A DNA stretch of 64,000 nt from Phascolomyces articulosus (GCA_025677815.1 JAIXMP010000052.1:1-64000); one strand, 5' to 3'. Positions 23,751-36,443 are shown, counted from the stretch's first letter. Notes: a model not told the origin generated them from the sequence alone. Numbers and translations are program-made.

Positions 23751-26037
23751 TTACTGTACAAATTCTTGAGGACGACTGAGAAGCATATTGGGAACAGGGC
23801 TATAAATATACTATAAATAATAATAAAATATAATCATTAATCATCCATAAAAGAGAAATCCTATCATCAAAATAAAAATAATATATAAAAACTACTTACA
23901 TCACGGTAAAGTTCTTCAATCTTCATCTTAATCAAACATTTACCAGGTACCTTTTCTTGCACCATGAAGAAATGATACATTGGATGATCACTGGGGACCA
24001 AAGCAGAAAAATGTTTTCGGACCATTTCCCAACCACGACCATTATGATGCATATCCAATACACGAATCAAACGTTGAAGTTGAGAGTGGAAAAGTGTATG
24101 ATAGAGTAGCTTGTAAGCTTCTTCCAAGGTATGAGCCACCACACAACTATCGGGAAGGACATCCAATTCAACACCACACGTCTCCTTCAATGTAGGATTA
24201 TGAGCCTTGACACCACCAAAATCACGAATCACAAAACCTTTGAGTTCACCCGTTTGTTTATCAAATCGACACATAGTATTTTGACCATGAGCTTCAAATG
24301 CAACACCATTTTCAAGACAAGGAGGAACAAATGCCTTGAGTGCCAGTTCAATATATCGATCCAAAAAGGCTTCCCTCTTTTCCTCGGTATCCAAATTCCA
24401 TACATGTGTTGATAATGTTTCATCCGTATCTGGCTTTTGAATCTTTTCTACCAAGGCAGCAGCTACAACAATGGTATCATCATTGGGAGTGGCATTGGAT
24501 GGGTATTCGATGGCTTCACGCATGACACAACTACAATGTTTAGCCATATCCGTATCAGGATGACTATACACGGCACTTGCTAATTCACGTTCAATGGTCA
24601 ATACCTTGCGATCATAAGAAAGACGAGGTACTACTTGTTCGGAGAAACCAGGACCAAAATAAGTGGTATAAGGTGTAATGGTACGTAGAGCAGATGAGAC
24701 CTTGATACCAATACAAAGTTTCACGGTGAGATCTTTGAGAACTTCAGGAATAGCCACTGAACGGATGGAAGTCAGACTGTGTGCGGTCACATTGTTTTCT
24801 TCGGGTAACACAGACGCGTCCTCGAATCGTTCCAAGACATTGGGGATTTGGAATTCGTGCACAGGCATCAACACGTGACCCGCGTGTTGCTGGCGTAACT
24901 CTTTTGCGTTTCCAGTCTTTTCGAGGATGGCATCGACCAAAGGAGCAGCCAAGGTCTCGAATTCTCCTCGCAGTTGCATGGAGGACCGAGGAATAGAAAG
25001 AAGTCGGAGTTTGGGGGTTTCAAGATTGACTTGACCAGGGTTCAATGGTGGCAATGGAGGATAGCTACGGCGTGCCTTATGCATCTATTCATCATATAAA
25101 GATGAAATAAATAATAATAATAAATCATTCTTTATTAGTATTATTATTGAAAATGATGTCATTTCCATAAGATTTTCATTTTCGTCATTATAACCCTTTC
25201 CTTCTTCTCCACGATTCACGCACACACACACAACAATAAACTTACTGGATGGGTAGCATGGCCTTCCACAATAGATTGTTCCCATTGAATAGATGAAGAT
25301 TCAAGTGTTGGCAAGGGTTTAGGATAATCATATGTATAAGCTATATCAATTAGAAAAAGTTAGTAAAAAAGATGAAGATGAAAATAGAAAAGATTAAAAG
25401 ATGTATATATATAATATAAAGTAAAATATAAAATAAAAATATTACTTTGATGAAGCATAGAACTTGCCAATTCTGATGCAATGAGGTCTGTGAGCTTATC
25501 GGTCACGCCATAGTCATGGGCAAATTGTTGCCAAAGTTGAACAGCATCAAAGCCATCTACCAAGGAAATATCGCCCTGGAGCCCCATGATTTTTAATCCA
25601 TGGATCACTTGACGATAGATGGATTCCGAGTCAGGTAAAGTAGCAGGGGTAGTATTATTATAAGATATTTCGGGAGAATAGATATGAGGTAACATATCCC
25701 ACGGATCAGCCAAATCGATCTTGTAACATTGTACACCATTTACCAGCACTTTACTTTCCTTGTCGAGCTCCGGAACACCGCGCTGAGGAATTACGGCCAA
25801 GATATCATTTTCCAAAGAGATAGGACGAGCAGATGACAGTTGGATTTTATTAGTTGCACCATGAAGACGCATTAATAAAGTCAAGCCCTTGATCGCGCCA
25901 TTTTCATCTTGACGAGGTGTGCATGAACAATAATAAGCATTGACAAGACCTTCTGAAACCAGACATGATACTAATCTTGATGTCGTGGCGAATTTGCCAT
26001 AATGTGTATTTTTAGCGGTAGAATAGGGGGCAGGCAT
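23751..26037 (-). CDS. rfs: NIS siderophore synthetase (IucA/IucC family), probable rhizoferrin synthetase
   Basis: ATP-dependent ligase that condenses citrate with an amine; in Mucorales the single known product of this family is rhizoferrin (two citrates on putrescine), used for iron uptake. Exons: 25446-26037 (MPAPYSTAKNTHYGKFATTS...), 25246-25340, 23900-25084, 23751-23810; lengths join in frame to 643 residues. The family signatures are visible: SIVEGHATHPMHKARRS spans the exon 2/3 junction (substrate/ATP motif), VKLCIGIKVSSALRTITPYT, AFEAHGQNTMCRFD (E-H-QN motif), VIRDFGG and the FerIC-like HSQLQRLIRV. The 3' exon supplies YIYSPVPNMLLSRPQEFVQ. Sequences TTATCA/TTATCT (GATA-type) occur about 230-440 bp upstream, where iron-responsive GATA repressors bind in fungi, but their number is not above chance in AT-rich DNA. 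Product is inferred from taxonomy and family. Confidence 0.88.
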
Positions 26038-29000
26038 TGTATGAATAGATTGGTATATTAAACAAGAAGAAGAAAAAGAAGACGCGAAGTTATGTGAAAA
26101 AAAAGAAGAAAGTAAAAAAATGAAGAAATAAGCAGAATTGGCATTTCTTTATTTAAATGTTTAAAATAGAAACCCCGCTCAATTCATCTTTTTCCTCTCT
26201 CCCCAAAGAAGTCTAATCAGATTGTTCGTATCGTTCATGTAACAAAAAACTCCCCTTCTCTCAATTATCAGATCCTGGTTTTTTAAAAGTGTTACACGAG
26301 AAACTCTGGGATTTGGATAGTTTTTCTTTTCTTTTTTTTTTTTTACATTCCATTAAGTCCTCATGTTGCTCAAATAATTATCATACCCTGGTTCATTTTC
26401 ACTAGGTTGTTATATAGCATACTAGACTATTGCATCATATCTCTCCTCGATACTCAAATGTAATTAAATTATTATCTCAGCTTATTCTATCATTATATTC
26501 TTAGAATACATCAAGGGAAATAATGATGATTTTCTTTAGAAGAAGACGCGTTTTTTCTTTCATTTAATCAAACGTTCCAACTGAAATTTATCCATGATCG
26601 ATATTTTGTCGTGTTACCATCTATTTTCTCATCGCGTTTTTCTGCTGGGTGATCCTTGTCGCTCCAGTAGTTTCCGCTAAACCCGATCAATGAACCCCGG
26701 TGCTGACGAATGTTGTGTGATGCTGATGATAATAAAGATTGAATGTCAGTAACCAGAAATATATAATATATAATCCATTCGTTTGTATTAGATTAGTATC
26801 TGTTTTCTCTCTCGTATTTTTTCCATCATCATTATCATTATCATGTGCTACCTACTATTGTATCGTTTAGAAATTGTCGTTATTTAACCAAACCTCATTC
26901 TTCATCTTTAGTAGTAACCATTAAAAGTGTTACATCTTCTCACATGTTATTCTATAGACTACATCATCATATTCTTCGTTTTATGGGTCCATTGAGTGGG
27001 AATATGATATGCATAGATCAATTATCTGTAAACAGATAAAAAAAAGAATACGCCATTCTTGGAAAAAAGAGTAACAAAATATTATATTTTGACTACCCGC
27101 TGATTGTAAACGCGTGCAACCAACGTAGTGGATCTTATTTTATCAGATCCGAATTCCTTTTATTAGTCTAAACCTTTTTCTGTTTATCTTTCTCTCTTTC
27201 ACCCAACATCTTTTGCTTTCCGTTGTTACTATTGTTATTTTTTTTGGGGGGGGGGAGAAGGGAGGAATAAAGAAGAGTGAGTAATATATAGTGCTACATA
27301 GCATTCATTGTTGTGTACACACAAATTATTATAGCCCACATGTCAAAAAACGCGTATATTTGGAAATGATCAAAAAAAAAGATTTTCTCGAAGGTGGAAT
27401 TTCCGAAATGATCATTATTATATTAAAAAGGATTATATATATAAAATATTAAAGTGGTAGAATAATAATAACATTTTTTATGATCAATGCATGGGTCCCT
27501 GGTGATTTGATCATCATGCTCACCATAATAGATTTACACGGGTAAAAAATGTCCTTTTCTCATGTACAAAGACATTGGATTCTCGGGTTAACAATTCGGT
27601 GTAATAAAATCGGTCTAGTTTTGGTGTGACAACGGCAATGTTTCCTTTTAAAAAAATATAAAGTGATCATCAACAGAAATAAGACCAGGTTGACCCTAGT
27701 ATATCATATCTTGTTATTACAAATAACAAGAACTTATCCTCCCCCACAGATGATGCGTTGTCTAATGTTTTGTTTCTATGTTTCGTTGCTAGCATATGCA
27801 TAATATACTAATAAGTGGTAACTAGTAGTATATGTTTCGTCATAACAACAACATATTGTTCGTCAATGTTGAAAACAGGTCCTAGAAATAACAAGGATAT
27901 CGTCGTTGTTAAATTTTCAAAGGGTTGTATTAACATCTATAGAGTAAGTTTATCTAGTTTTTCAATACTATATCATAGAAATAAAAAGGGAAGAATCAAT
28001 GATAAATCTTCATAAATCGAATAGTAAGTAAGAATAAAGTACAACCTTTTGTTTTGTATATTCTTGCAATACAAAACGAATTTTTTTTTCATATATTTTA
28101 TCATCTTGGTAATACAACGATGTACATCGTCATCTCTCGAGATCTAAAACGATAAAATTGTACGTATTTATACCCTTGAAAATATTCTTGGATGAGATAC
28201 CTTTACGCAACATTTCTATCCAATATATTCGTGTTTTTTATACATTATGTAACTAATGTCGTTAAAAAATACCTTTGAGAATTACATCGTCTGAAACTCC
28301 TCCTCAAAACTTCCTCCACCTTTTTTTTTTTTTTTTTTTTGGTAGCCATTTCAATCGTTTGTTAAACCCTTGTCATCATCACCTAAACTAAATTCTCCAT
28401 TTAGTAAAATTTGTATTTTACCTGGTAAAAACAAATATTAAATTACCATGTTATTTCATTGTTAATTTTAATTTTTATACATACGGGTACCTCTTCTTTT
28501 TATGAAAACAATATGAAGGGAAGCTTGATGGATTTTGTTATAAAGTTACGTTTTTAGCATATTACACATACTACTTGGGTGAATTATATACGGTGGGAAA
28601 TGACCCTGTAATAGATATGATGGTATCTTTAGACGAGATAATTCGCTAGTGTAGTCTCTCCGTCCGACTAACTCCCCCCAAAAAATGTACTTGACGACCA
28701 GGTATAATAATTCTTAATAATTCAGCATTTCAACAATCTCAGCATATAACTCATTCTGTGAGTAATCCATACCATATATTGACGTTGATACTCTTGCTAT
28801 GTCTATGAAAAATAAACAATGACACTCGCCTAATATTTACAGATTTCCTATTGATATAATTATCTATTAAAAAGCTCTATAAAAAGTATAATATTGGATA
28901 CTGATGAAAATATACTAGTACAACATCATTTGATTAGACAGCCACAACAATACGATATAACCATATATAAGTATACCCTTATAGGTCGCCATAATAAAAT

Positions 29001-29711
29001 TTTCATGGGAACAACAATGTAAATAGATTTACAATCACTCACACACTATGATCAACAAACTATGATTTCATATATAGATGAAGAAAAAAATAACAGAAAC
29101 AACCTTGCATACATTCACTAGATAGGGATGAACTGAAAATATCCATATCACATGCGTCAAATGAAATAGACGTTAGCATTTTCTTAGATTTCGCTCATCT
29201 TTAATTGCTTTTCTTTTTGATGCTAAACTCTCCGTTGGTTCCTGATCGAAGATAGAAGAAAGCGATTAATTTTTCTTTCCCTGTTTGGAAAAAAAAAAGT
29301 ACAAATGGATCGTGACTCCGTATAACATAAAATATTATAAAATTAAATCTAATATAAATCTGATATATGCTTGCTGGCCTAATTATTGCACATGGAGCAA
29401 TGCATTAATTCATATTCTAGCGTATTGTATTTAAATATGTTATTATAGTTATAGTTTGTTATTGCAGTATCATAAATTATTTTATTCTTTTTGGTAAAAA
29501 TTGGACCTTCTCTGCCAAACCATTAGCTGTTTTAACCAATTTTTTTGACATCTGAACTGTTTATATGCGGGGATTGAAATGGGAAAACTGCTCCCCCGAA
29601 TCATAGGTCACGTGTCAGTGAAATTTTGGAAACGTTTAATTTTATCATCGCGTCCTATTATATATAGCTCGTCTTCACTCTTTCTTTTTTTTTAAAAAAA
29701 AAACTGTCACA
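26038..29711. other. Intergenic region, AT-rich
   Basis: 3.7 kb without a convincing gene. Starts with the promoter side of the siderophore synthetase gene. Contains a G run (about 27245-27254), a T run of about 20 (28321-28340), a perfect small inverted repeat CTTGTTATT/AATAACAAG at about 27709-27732, and repeat copy B at 29465-29537. Short open frames (e.g. 26845-27039) show no coding character. Confidence 0.5.
29465..29537 (+). repeat. Dispersed repeat, copy B (truncated)
   Basis: Matches the first ~73 bp of copy A with few differences (TTTTATTCTTTTTGGTAAAA, TTGGACCTTCTCTGCCAAAC, GCTGTTTTAAC), then diverges. It lies about 175 bp upstream of the start codon of the gene at 29712, within its likely promoter. 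Confidence 0.75.
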
Positions 29712-30330
29712 ATGGCGTGGCTCCCATTCACGAAAAACCTGAAAAATCAGTTCAATAACAAAGATAAATTCCATGTAATTGATATTGTTGCGTGCTTCAG
29801 GGAAAGCAATCTGGTTGAACGAGAAAAAGCAGAAGCGCAGTTCAAGGCTGAGGTAAAGCGTATGTCAGATTGGAAGCCAAGTAAAATTCAGCAATGGGCC
29901 CAACAACAAGTTGAAAACGATTACTCGGTATGTTTTGTTTCGTTTGTATGTTACTCAGTAGTTATTATGGTTTTTCGTCTAACTGGTTTTTTTTTTTTTT
30001 TTGCATATCAGATATTGTCCAGTAGAGGATACGACGAATATTGGCGCGCACTAGAAATTGATAAAAACCGTAATGAAGCGGAAGCAGCAGAAGCTAAATC
30101 GTACTACCAAACGCGTAAGGATTCTGCAAAACGGTCCCATGGTAAGTAAACTCAAGAGAAACTCTACTGAACTAGCTTACGACAAACATTTAATCAGGCA
30201 CAATTGATTACTCAACTTTATCAACTTTGTTGTTTACAGATCAAAGCAGCGATCATGACGAATATAGTAATAAAAAGGTGAGTATTTGAGCTATGATATT
30301 GCCAAGCTTCAGTGGTTTATCTTTTGCCTA

Positions 30331-30364
<34 letters not shown>

Positions 30365-32360
30365 TTTTGAAAAAAAGCAAAAACAATCTACCACTCAACA
30401 AAATTCATCGGCACCAGCAGCAACAACAGCAAGAGTCGATAATGTTCCGCAGGATGCCAGAGCAATAGTCAATGATATTCGTCAAAGTGCTAGAGCAGCA
30501 GTAGGTGATGTTCGTCACGGAGACATGGCAGGAAATGATAGTCAAGAACAAGCTGAAAAATGGATTGAAAAACTACATAGCCTTTCTGATAAAGACAAAC
30601 TTTTGTTTATTTATGAAAAGTTGTAAGCATTGTTCTTTTTTTAATAATCATGAACTTGATATGACATATTAGAACTTTTTTTCGCAATACCCTGTTTTTA
30701 GTGGAAAAGAAAACAGTCTTGACTTGACAGATAAAGTGTACCACTCTCGGTACTGGACGCATATATCCCAGTTAGTTGGTTTTCTTGGTCTTCCGTATTT
30801 CATTTTACAAGATGAGGCGGAATGGCTCGGTATGATTCGTGAATGTGATGGTTTAGAGGAACTATACATGGTAAAACAGCATTTTTTCAAGCAAGCACAC
30901 GTTTCTCCTGGTCGGGAATATATTCGATCGGCTCTACACAAGGTGTATGTTTTTTTTATTAAACAAAAATTACATTGCTTAATTAACTAATGAAACGTGC
31001 AGATTGCTTTTATGGGAATCTGCCAAGCTACCCAGAAAAAATAATGAAGGATGGTATCAGATCAATCTCTATGGGCCTTTGTTCGATGATGTGTTTTTGG
31101 AAGCAAAACAGTATGATACAAAAAGGTACAACAGTCTTGCGCAACTCTTTTTTTTTATTACTATTTCCTTGAGGATAGCTGCTTAACTATCCTACCTCTT
31201 TATTAAAGGACTGAGTGTGCGTCAACTGCCATTGAAGCTTACCACGAACTATTATCATCATCATTATCATCATCACCATTACCAAGTAAACATCAAAAAC
31301 ACAAAGTGGACTTTGCCCTCCGTGATATAAATTGTGGATCAGATGTTATGGTTGGTGAAGACAAACCATCACATACAGGGCATAAAGATATCAACGAAAC
31401 AATTACGAAAAACAAGCGTGTTAGGGTAGCTGCACTTGATGTATTACAGAAAAAGCTGCCGTTCAAAGAACTGATCAGTAAATTTGACGAATATACAACG
31501 TTTTGGCATGGGACTGATTTGCAAATATGTGGTACCAGACGGATTGACGGTATTGACATTCATTACGAGGCTGCTCATGTGTGTGTATCTCGCGTGCCAG
31601 GAGACTTCAAGGGCTTGGTAAAACTGATGATAGTTGTTTTATCAATAAAGGTATGAAAATGGGAGCGGGGGTGTATGCTATTAGTAAACCTTGTGTTTTT
31701 ATTCTAATATATTAATTATTATTTTTATCACCTTTTCAGCGTCAATCAATTCGTGTGTACGAGCAGTTGGGTGCAATAAATCATGCTATTTTTGACCTCT
31801 CCTTGGAATATCCATCTCTCTCCATGCTTCCAAACAGTAGCAAGGACGATTCGTTCGAGTTTGATGATAAAGAATTGAAAAAATTGCTTTACGACCTTCC
31901 ATGCCCACCTGACAAAAAGGAAAAATGTGTACAGGATGCCATTTATGATGCAGATCTCAAATTCAAGAAAAACTTTCTGGCTGCAAGCAAACTGCATGAT
32001 ATCCTTGTAAACCCACATCATGCCATGGACAAGATCTCATTTATTGAGCCAAAGGTTGACATAGTGGAGGAAGAGTCTGGGTCGTTTCAAGTCGCTGTGG
32101 AACTGCCTGGTATTGAAAAGCGGGACATCAAAGTTGGAATCAAAGGGAATATCTTTTGGATCGATGCAAAGAGCCGATTATTTTACGACAACAGCACCAA
32201 GATTCATATTCAAGAATGTAACAAACACCATTTTCACCGACAAATCACTTTACCTATATTTGTACGAGCATCTGATTGCTCTTCATCTTTCGAAAATGGC
32301 TTACTTATTATCAAAATTAAACCTACAGCAGTCGATTTGGACCATATTAGTATTTCATAA
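29712..32360 (+). CDS. Lineage-specific protein: PD-(D/E)XK-like segment fused to an Hsp20/alpha-crystallin domain
   Basis: Eight exons (29712-29927, 30012-30141, 30240-30277, 30378-30622, 30702-30944, 31003-31125, 31209-31650, 31740-32360), all phases joining, giving 685 residues. The N-terminus (1-70, MAWLPFTKNLKNQFNNKDKF, Lys/Glu-rich helix) and a charged, Gln/Ala-rich linker lack known domains. About residues 220-430: HSRYWTHISQLVGFLGLPYF, WYQINLYGPLFDDVFLEAK, then KVDFALRD followed by SDVMVGEDKPS, which has the D...ExK spacing of PD-(D/E)XK nucleases, and FWHGTDLQICGTRRIDGIDI. About residues 580-680: IEPKVDIVEE, VAVELPGIEKRDIKVGIKG, HRQITLPIF and SSSFENGLLIIKIKPT, an alpha-crystallin (Hsp20/p23-like) fold pattern. 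A broken copy of exon 8 lies 2 kb downstream. I recall related nuclease-like proteins as a large Mucorales-specific family; the Hsp20 fusion is unusual. Function unknown. Confidence 0.72.
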
Positions 32361-34385
32361 ACACATTATTAACCGAACAATATCCATGTAAAATAGTATA
32401 AATAACATTATATTCATGTAAATTGGTATGATTATACTACTTGATACTCTAAATTTGTAAATTAAAAGCTAGTCTTTAGTTTTTTATATCCACACTGCAC
32501 ATGTAAAAACAAACAAGAATATAGTATATGCATTTTATCCATAAAAAATGTAAATAAAAAAAATGACATATATGTCTCTGTGATAAACTCTTGATTCCAA
32601 TTAATGTAAAAAGATATCCATAGCAACAAGAATTAGTATATTCAACACATGGCTATCAAACAATTACACCTTATGTATAGGTCAATCCAGTAAAAAGGAT
32701 ACAAAAAGAAAATTTATACAAAACAAACAAGCGATTGAAGGATAAAGAAGCGATTATTCATTTTAGTTTGACAAAGGAGAGACATTTAACACCATGAACA
32801 TTTACGCTGTTTCTCGTCAAGTGACCAAGTGCTTGAATGGAAATAATACACAAACGTTGCATTTTGGCATATGTTGCTGGTAGAATAAAATATTACATTA
32901 CATATTCATAATGCTTTCATATTTTCTTCTTTTGATAAACACATTGAACAAGCTGCATTTTTTTCTTCCCAACTCACATTCATTTATTACCATACAAAGT
33001 CGTTCTTTTGGTACAAAACTCTACTGTTGTAAACTTGCTTTTTTTTACGTAAAAAAATAAAAAAAACTAATAAAGCATATTACCAAATTTCGCATACAAA
33101 TTTTTATGCTATAAAATGATGCTATATGGCTAACGTGAAACGTCGCCTTTGAGATCGCTCTAAACCTACCTTTAAATTTCACTGGTTTACCACTATCGCT
33201 CATCCCGCTACTGACGTGATATAAAGTATATCTATTGTAAACACACCTTTGTTGAGATATACCCAAAATCCAGCTACCTAGTAGCATTTTTGGGATATTT
33301 TAACAGCTAATTATTAGGCAGCTCGCATATGGTACATTTTGTATTTGTGAGATTATTGGATGTTGAAGATTCCTTCGCTTATAAAAATAATTGTAAATAT
33401 TATTTAGTAGAGCAATAAACAGTGCTGCTATTATACAATCTTAAATATATAGTAATGACGAGTGTGACATCCTGCTGTGTGTAAAATATTCCAGCCTCGG
33501 CCGATACGTATTTTTTTTTTATTTTTATTGCGTTATTGTAATTTAATATACTATGGTTGAAAGATGCTATCTATAACCTATTACTACTTATCATGATTCG
33601 CCTTTCTTACCTGATTGATATCCTATCATCTCATTTCTATTTTATTTGTTCGCTCTATTTTTGACACTGTGTTTTTACTTTGAAACCTGATATGTAAACT
33701 TCTTGCAGCCGTACCACGACCTCTTCCCTTGTTTTATTATCATACCATTCGTGCTGTTTCGATTGAGCATATTTACCGTCATTACTATATTAGTACCATA
33801 GTACCAGCATTAGATCCGTTTCAGTGTATTAAACTGCTATTGGCACAAATTTTAGATTTTAATACATAAAGAAAAGAATTACTAATAAAAAAACCTACAT
33901 CTACCTCTTACAAAAGTCCATATCTTTTGGTGGCTTTATTCAATCCTGTATCTTACACGCAACAGGTGTATATGCTAATTTTTAAAGCTTTTGGGGTTTT
34001 AAGTTATGTTCTTTTTTATCTTGTAACAAAAAAAAAACAATAGTACAAAACTGTGCTACAGATCCCATCCCCCTCCCCCAAGCATGACGAGATGCGCTGG
34101 TAGACTTATTTAAGTAAAACCCTTAATCAGCCCAGAAAATCTTCAATTAGTTTGCCATCTTTTATGCTGATGATGTTGGCTTAATTTGCACAGCACAAAA
34201 CTTATAACATTTACCATTTACAATTATGTGAGTAACAAAGCAATGATTTGAGATACTGATGGAACCCATAAAAGATATGCGATCGTCCGACCACCGGATG
34301 CAGAGAATATCTCCGAGTTTTACATGGCAAAAGTGTGCCTGTATATGTATGTATTTGAATTTTGTGTTTTCACTTTCAATATACC
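32361..34385. other. Intergenic region between the gene and its decayed copy
   Basis: AT-rich, no supported gene. The minus-strand open stretch at 34162-34400 (reading VKLGDILCIRWSDDRISFMG, then HCFVTHIIVNGKCYKFCAV) looks more protein-like than its surroundings and could be a fragment of an element endonuclease or other gene, but no signature residues are present. Confidence 0.4.
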
Positions 34386-35065
34386 AATTAATTCTTACTC
34401 TTATTGCCTTTTCAGCGCTAATCAATTCGTATGATGTATGAACAGTTAAATGCAACAAATAATGCGATATTTGATCTTTCCTTGGAACATCCATCCGTCT
34501 CCATGTGCTCGAGCAATAGCAAGAACGATTCATTCGAGTTAATGATGAAATTTTTTTTAAAAAAAATTGCTCCAGTGACCTTCCTTACTCTCCAGACGAA
34601 AAGAGAAACTGTATAGAGAATGCGATTCATGATGCGAATGAAAAATTCAAGAAGGAGCAACTTTCTGGCTCTAAGAGAATTATGCATTACTCTTGTGAAC
34701 CCTCGAGATGCTATGATCAACAAAAGTATGTCATTTACTGAACCGAAGTTTGGTATTGTAAAAGAAAACCCAGATTTTTGAAAGTTGTGGAATTATCCAG
34801 GATTGAAAAACGGAATATCATGGTTGGCGTTAAAGGCAATGTTATATTGGTCAAGACAAAAATCCGATTATTCCACGACAACACCAGCAAGATTTATCTT
34901 TAAAAATGTAGCAAACATATCTTTTATGGACAAGTCACTCTATCTATTTTCGTACAGACGCCTGATGATTGTTCTTTGTCTTTCGAGTAAAACAACCTCG
35001 ATAGCACAATCAAACCTACACCAGTTCAAACGCGTACTGGCGAAACAAGTGGCACAGAAAAACCA
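34386..35065 (+). pseudogene. Broken tandem copy of the last exon (Hsp20 part) of the 29712 gene
   Basis: Homology starts in the intron end: both copies share CCTTTTCAG followed by CGTCAATCAATTCG (intact) or CGCTAATCAATTCG (copy). It continues as MYEQLNATNNAIFDLSLEHP, NSSKDDSFE-like NSKNDSFE, a frameshift near the run of T/A at 34550-34565, an EPKFGIVKEN segment with a stop, and a frame-changed part where STTTPARFIFKNVANISFMD parallels an off-frame reading of the intact exon. At least two frameshifts and several stops make it non-functional. Earlier exons are not recognisable upstream, so only the 3' part was duplicated or survives. Confidence 0.82.
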
Positions 35066-35238
35066 AAAAAAAAGGTATAAAAGCGTTATAAAAAGTAATC
35101 AATTAGAATATCATTGTTTTAAAAAAGATTTATTATTGTTAATGAAAGTAAAATAAATATAGATAAAATAGTACCTACCTGAATTGTTTTGAATAGTGTA
35201 AAGGTTTAAAGTACTATATTGAGTAATATGGATGATCT

Positions 35239-35870
35239 GAAACCAAGTCCCACTGTCAGAGAGAGTGAGGAGAGCATGCACTGCAATACTTTTCTCTGGA
35301 ATCACTGAAACCCTCTTTCATACACACATGTGCACCCAATCACTGAAAAGGAACAGTTAAAAACAAGGATCTACTATATAATTAAAGAATTATTTTTAGT
35401 AATCAATAAGCAACTTTCAAGCAACCTTAACAGAACGCACACACACACACACACACACACACATACCATCGCCAGTCAAGTATTCGGAACCAAGATGAAA
35501 CCAAGTCCCACTGTCAGAGAGAGTGAGAAGAGCATGCACTGCAATACTTTTCTCTGGAATCACTGAAACCCTCTCCCATACACACATGTGCACCCAATCA
35601 CTGAAAAGGAACAGTTAAAAACAAGGATCTACTATATAATTAAAGAATTATTTTTAGTAATCAATAAGCAACTTTCAAGCAACCTTAACAGAACGCACAC
35701 ACACACACACACACACACATACCATCGCCAGTCAAGTATTCGGAACCAAGATGAAACCAAGTCCCACTGTCAGAGAGAGTGAGAAGAGCATGCACTGCAA
35801 TACTTTTCTCTGGAATCACCGAAACCCTCTCCCATACACACATGTGTACCCAATCACTGAAAGGGAACAG
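35239..35870 (+). repeat. 2.5 tandem copies of a 256-258 bp unit containing a CA microsatellite
   Basis: The landmark GAAACCAAGTCCCACTGTCA starts at 35239, 35497 and 35753 (spacing 258 and 256). Each unit also contains TGCACTGCAATACTTTTCTC, a CACATGTG motif, AAAACAAGGATCTACTATAT and a CA dinucleotide tract; the 2-bp unit difference lies in that tract. Copies one and two are nearly identical, so duplication is recent. The third copy breaks off near 35870. The open frames inside are by-products of the repeat. Confidence 0.95.
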
Positions 35871-36443
35871 TTGGAAACTTGGAAACAAATAACTATTCTG
35901 TGAATACAATTTTTCATATTTATTTTTCTGCGCAAAGTGCCGTTTACAAAATTTCGCTGACACGTGACCCAAGAAATAAACTGTGAGATGTCGGGTAAAT
36001 TAATCACCGGAAAGATTTTTTATTATTTTTTTTTATTATACTCTTCCTCCTTATGTTGTAGAGATTCTAGATAGGGTATGTGTAAAGTTCTGTAGTTGAG
36101 AAAGAAACAACTATCTTCATTACTCGAGTTCTATGATGAATGCTGAAAATTCTGTTTTGTAGGATTTTTTTGATAAGAGATTATCGCTTGGGATTGTTCT
36201 ACTACTTGTTTACTTGTATAAACAAAGTGGAATTCTTCTTCCATATCTTTTGTTTATGTACATTGTATCACTGTGAAAACTTGCGCCCCACTCTATTTAT
36301 TACTTGATATGAGTGGTAACATGTTACCCTACTTTGTTTCTTATTTTTTTTCTTGAACGGATTTTTTTTTTCATTTTCCCTGTCTCCTTTACCCCTCTTT
36401 TTTTCCTGAACATATTGTCCCAGTGCTAAAAGAAAAAAAAACG
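35871..36443. other. Upstream region of the kelch gene
   Basis: AT-rich with long T runs (36340-36380). Holds the promoter side of the gene at 36444; no specific element named. Confidence 0.5.

Noticed and set aside
27709..27732. Small perfect inverted repeat CTTGTTATT/AATAACAAG
   Set aside because: Short arms in AT-rich DNA, no gene or repeat context; chance is likely.
34418..34723. Minus-strand open frame opposite the pseudogene copy
   Set aside because: It is a shadow of the decayed exon; the intact exon has a matching shadow at 31746-32021.
35330..35972. Repeated open frames with Thr-His or Cys-Val runs
   Set aside because: They arise from the CA microsatellite in the tandem repeat units.
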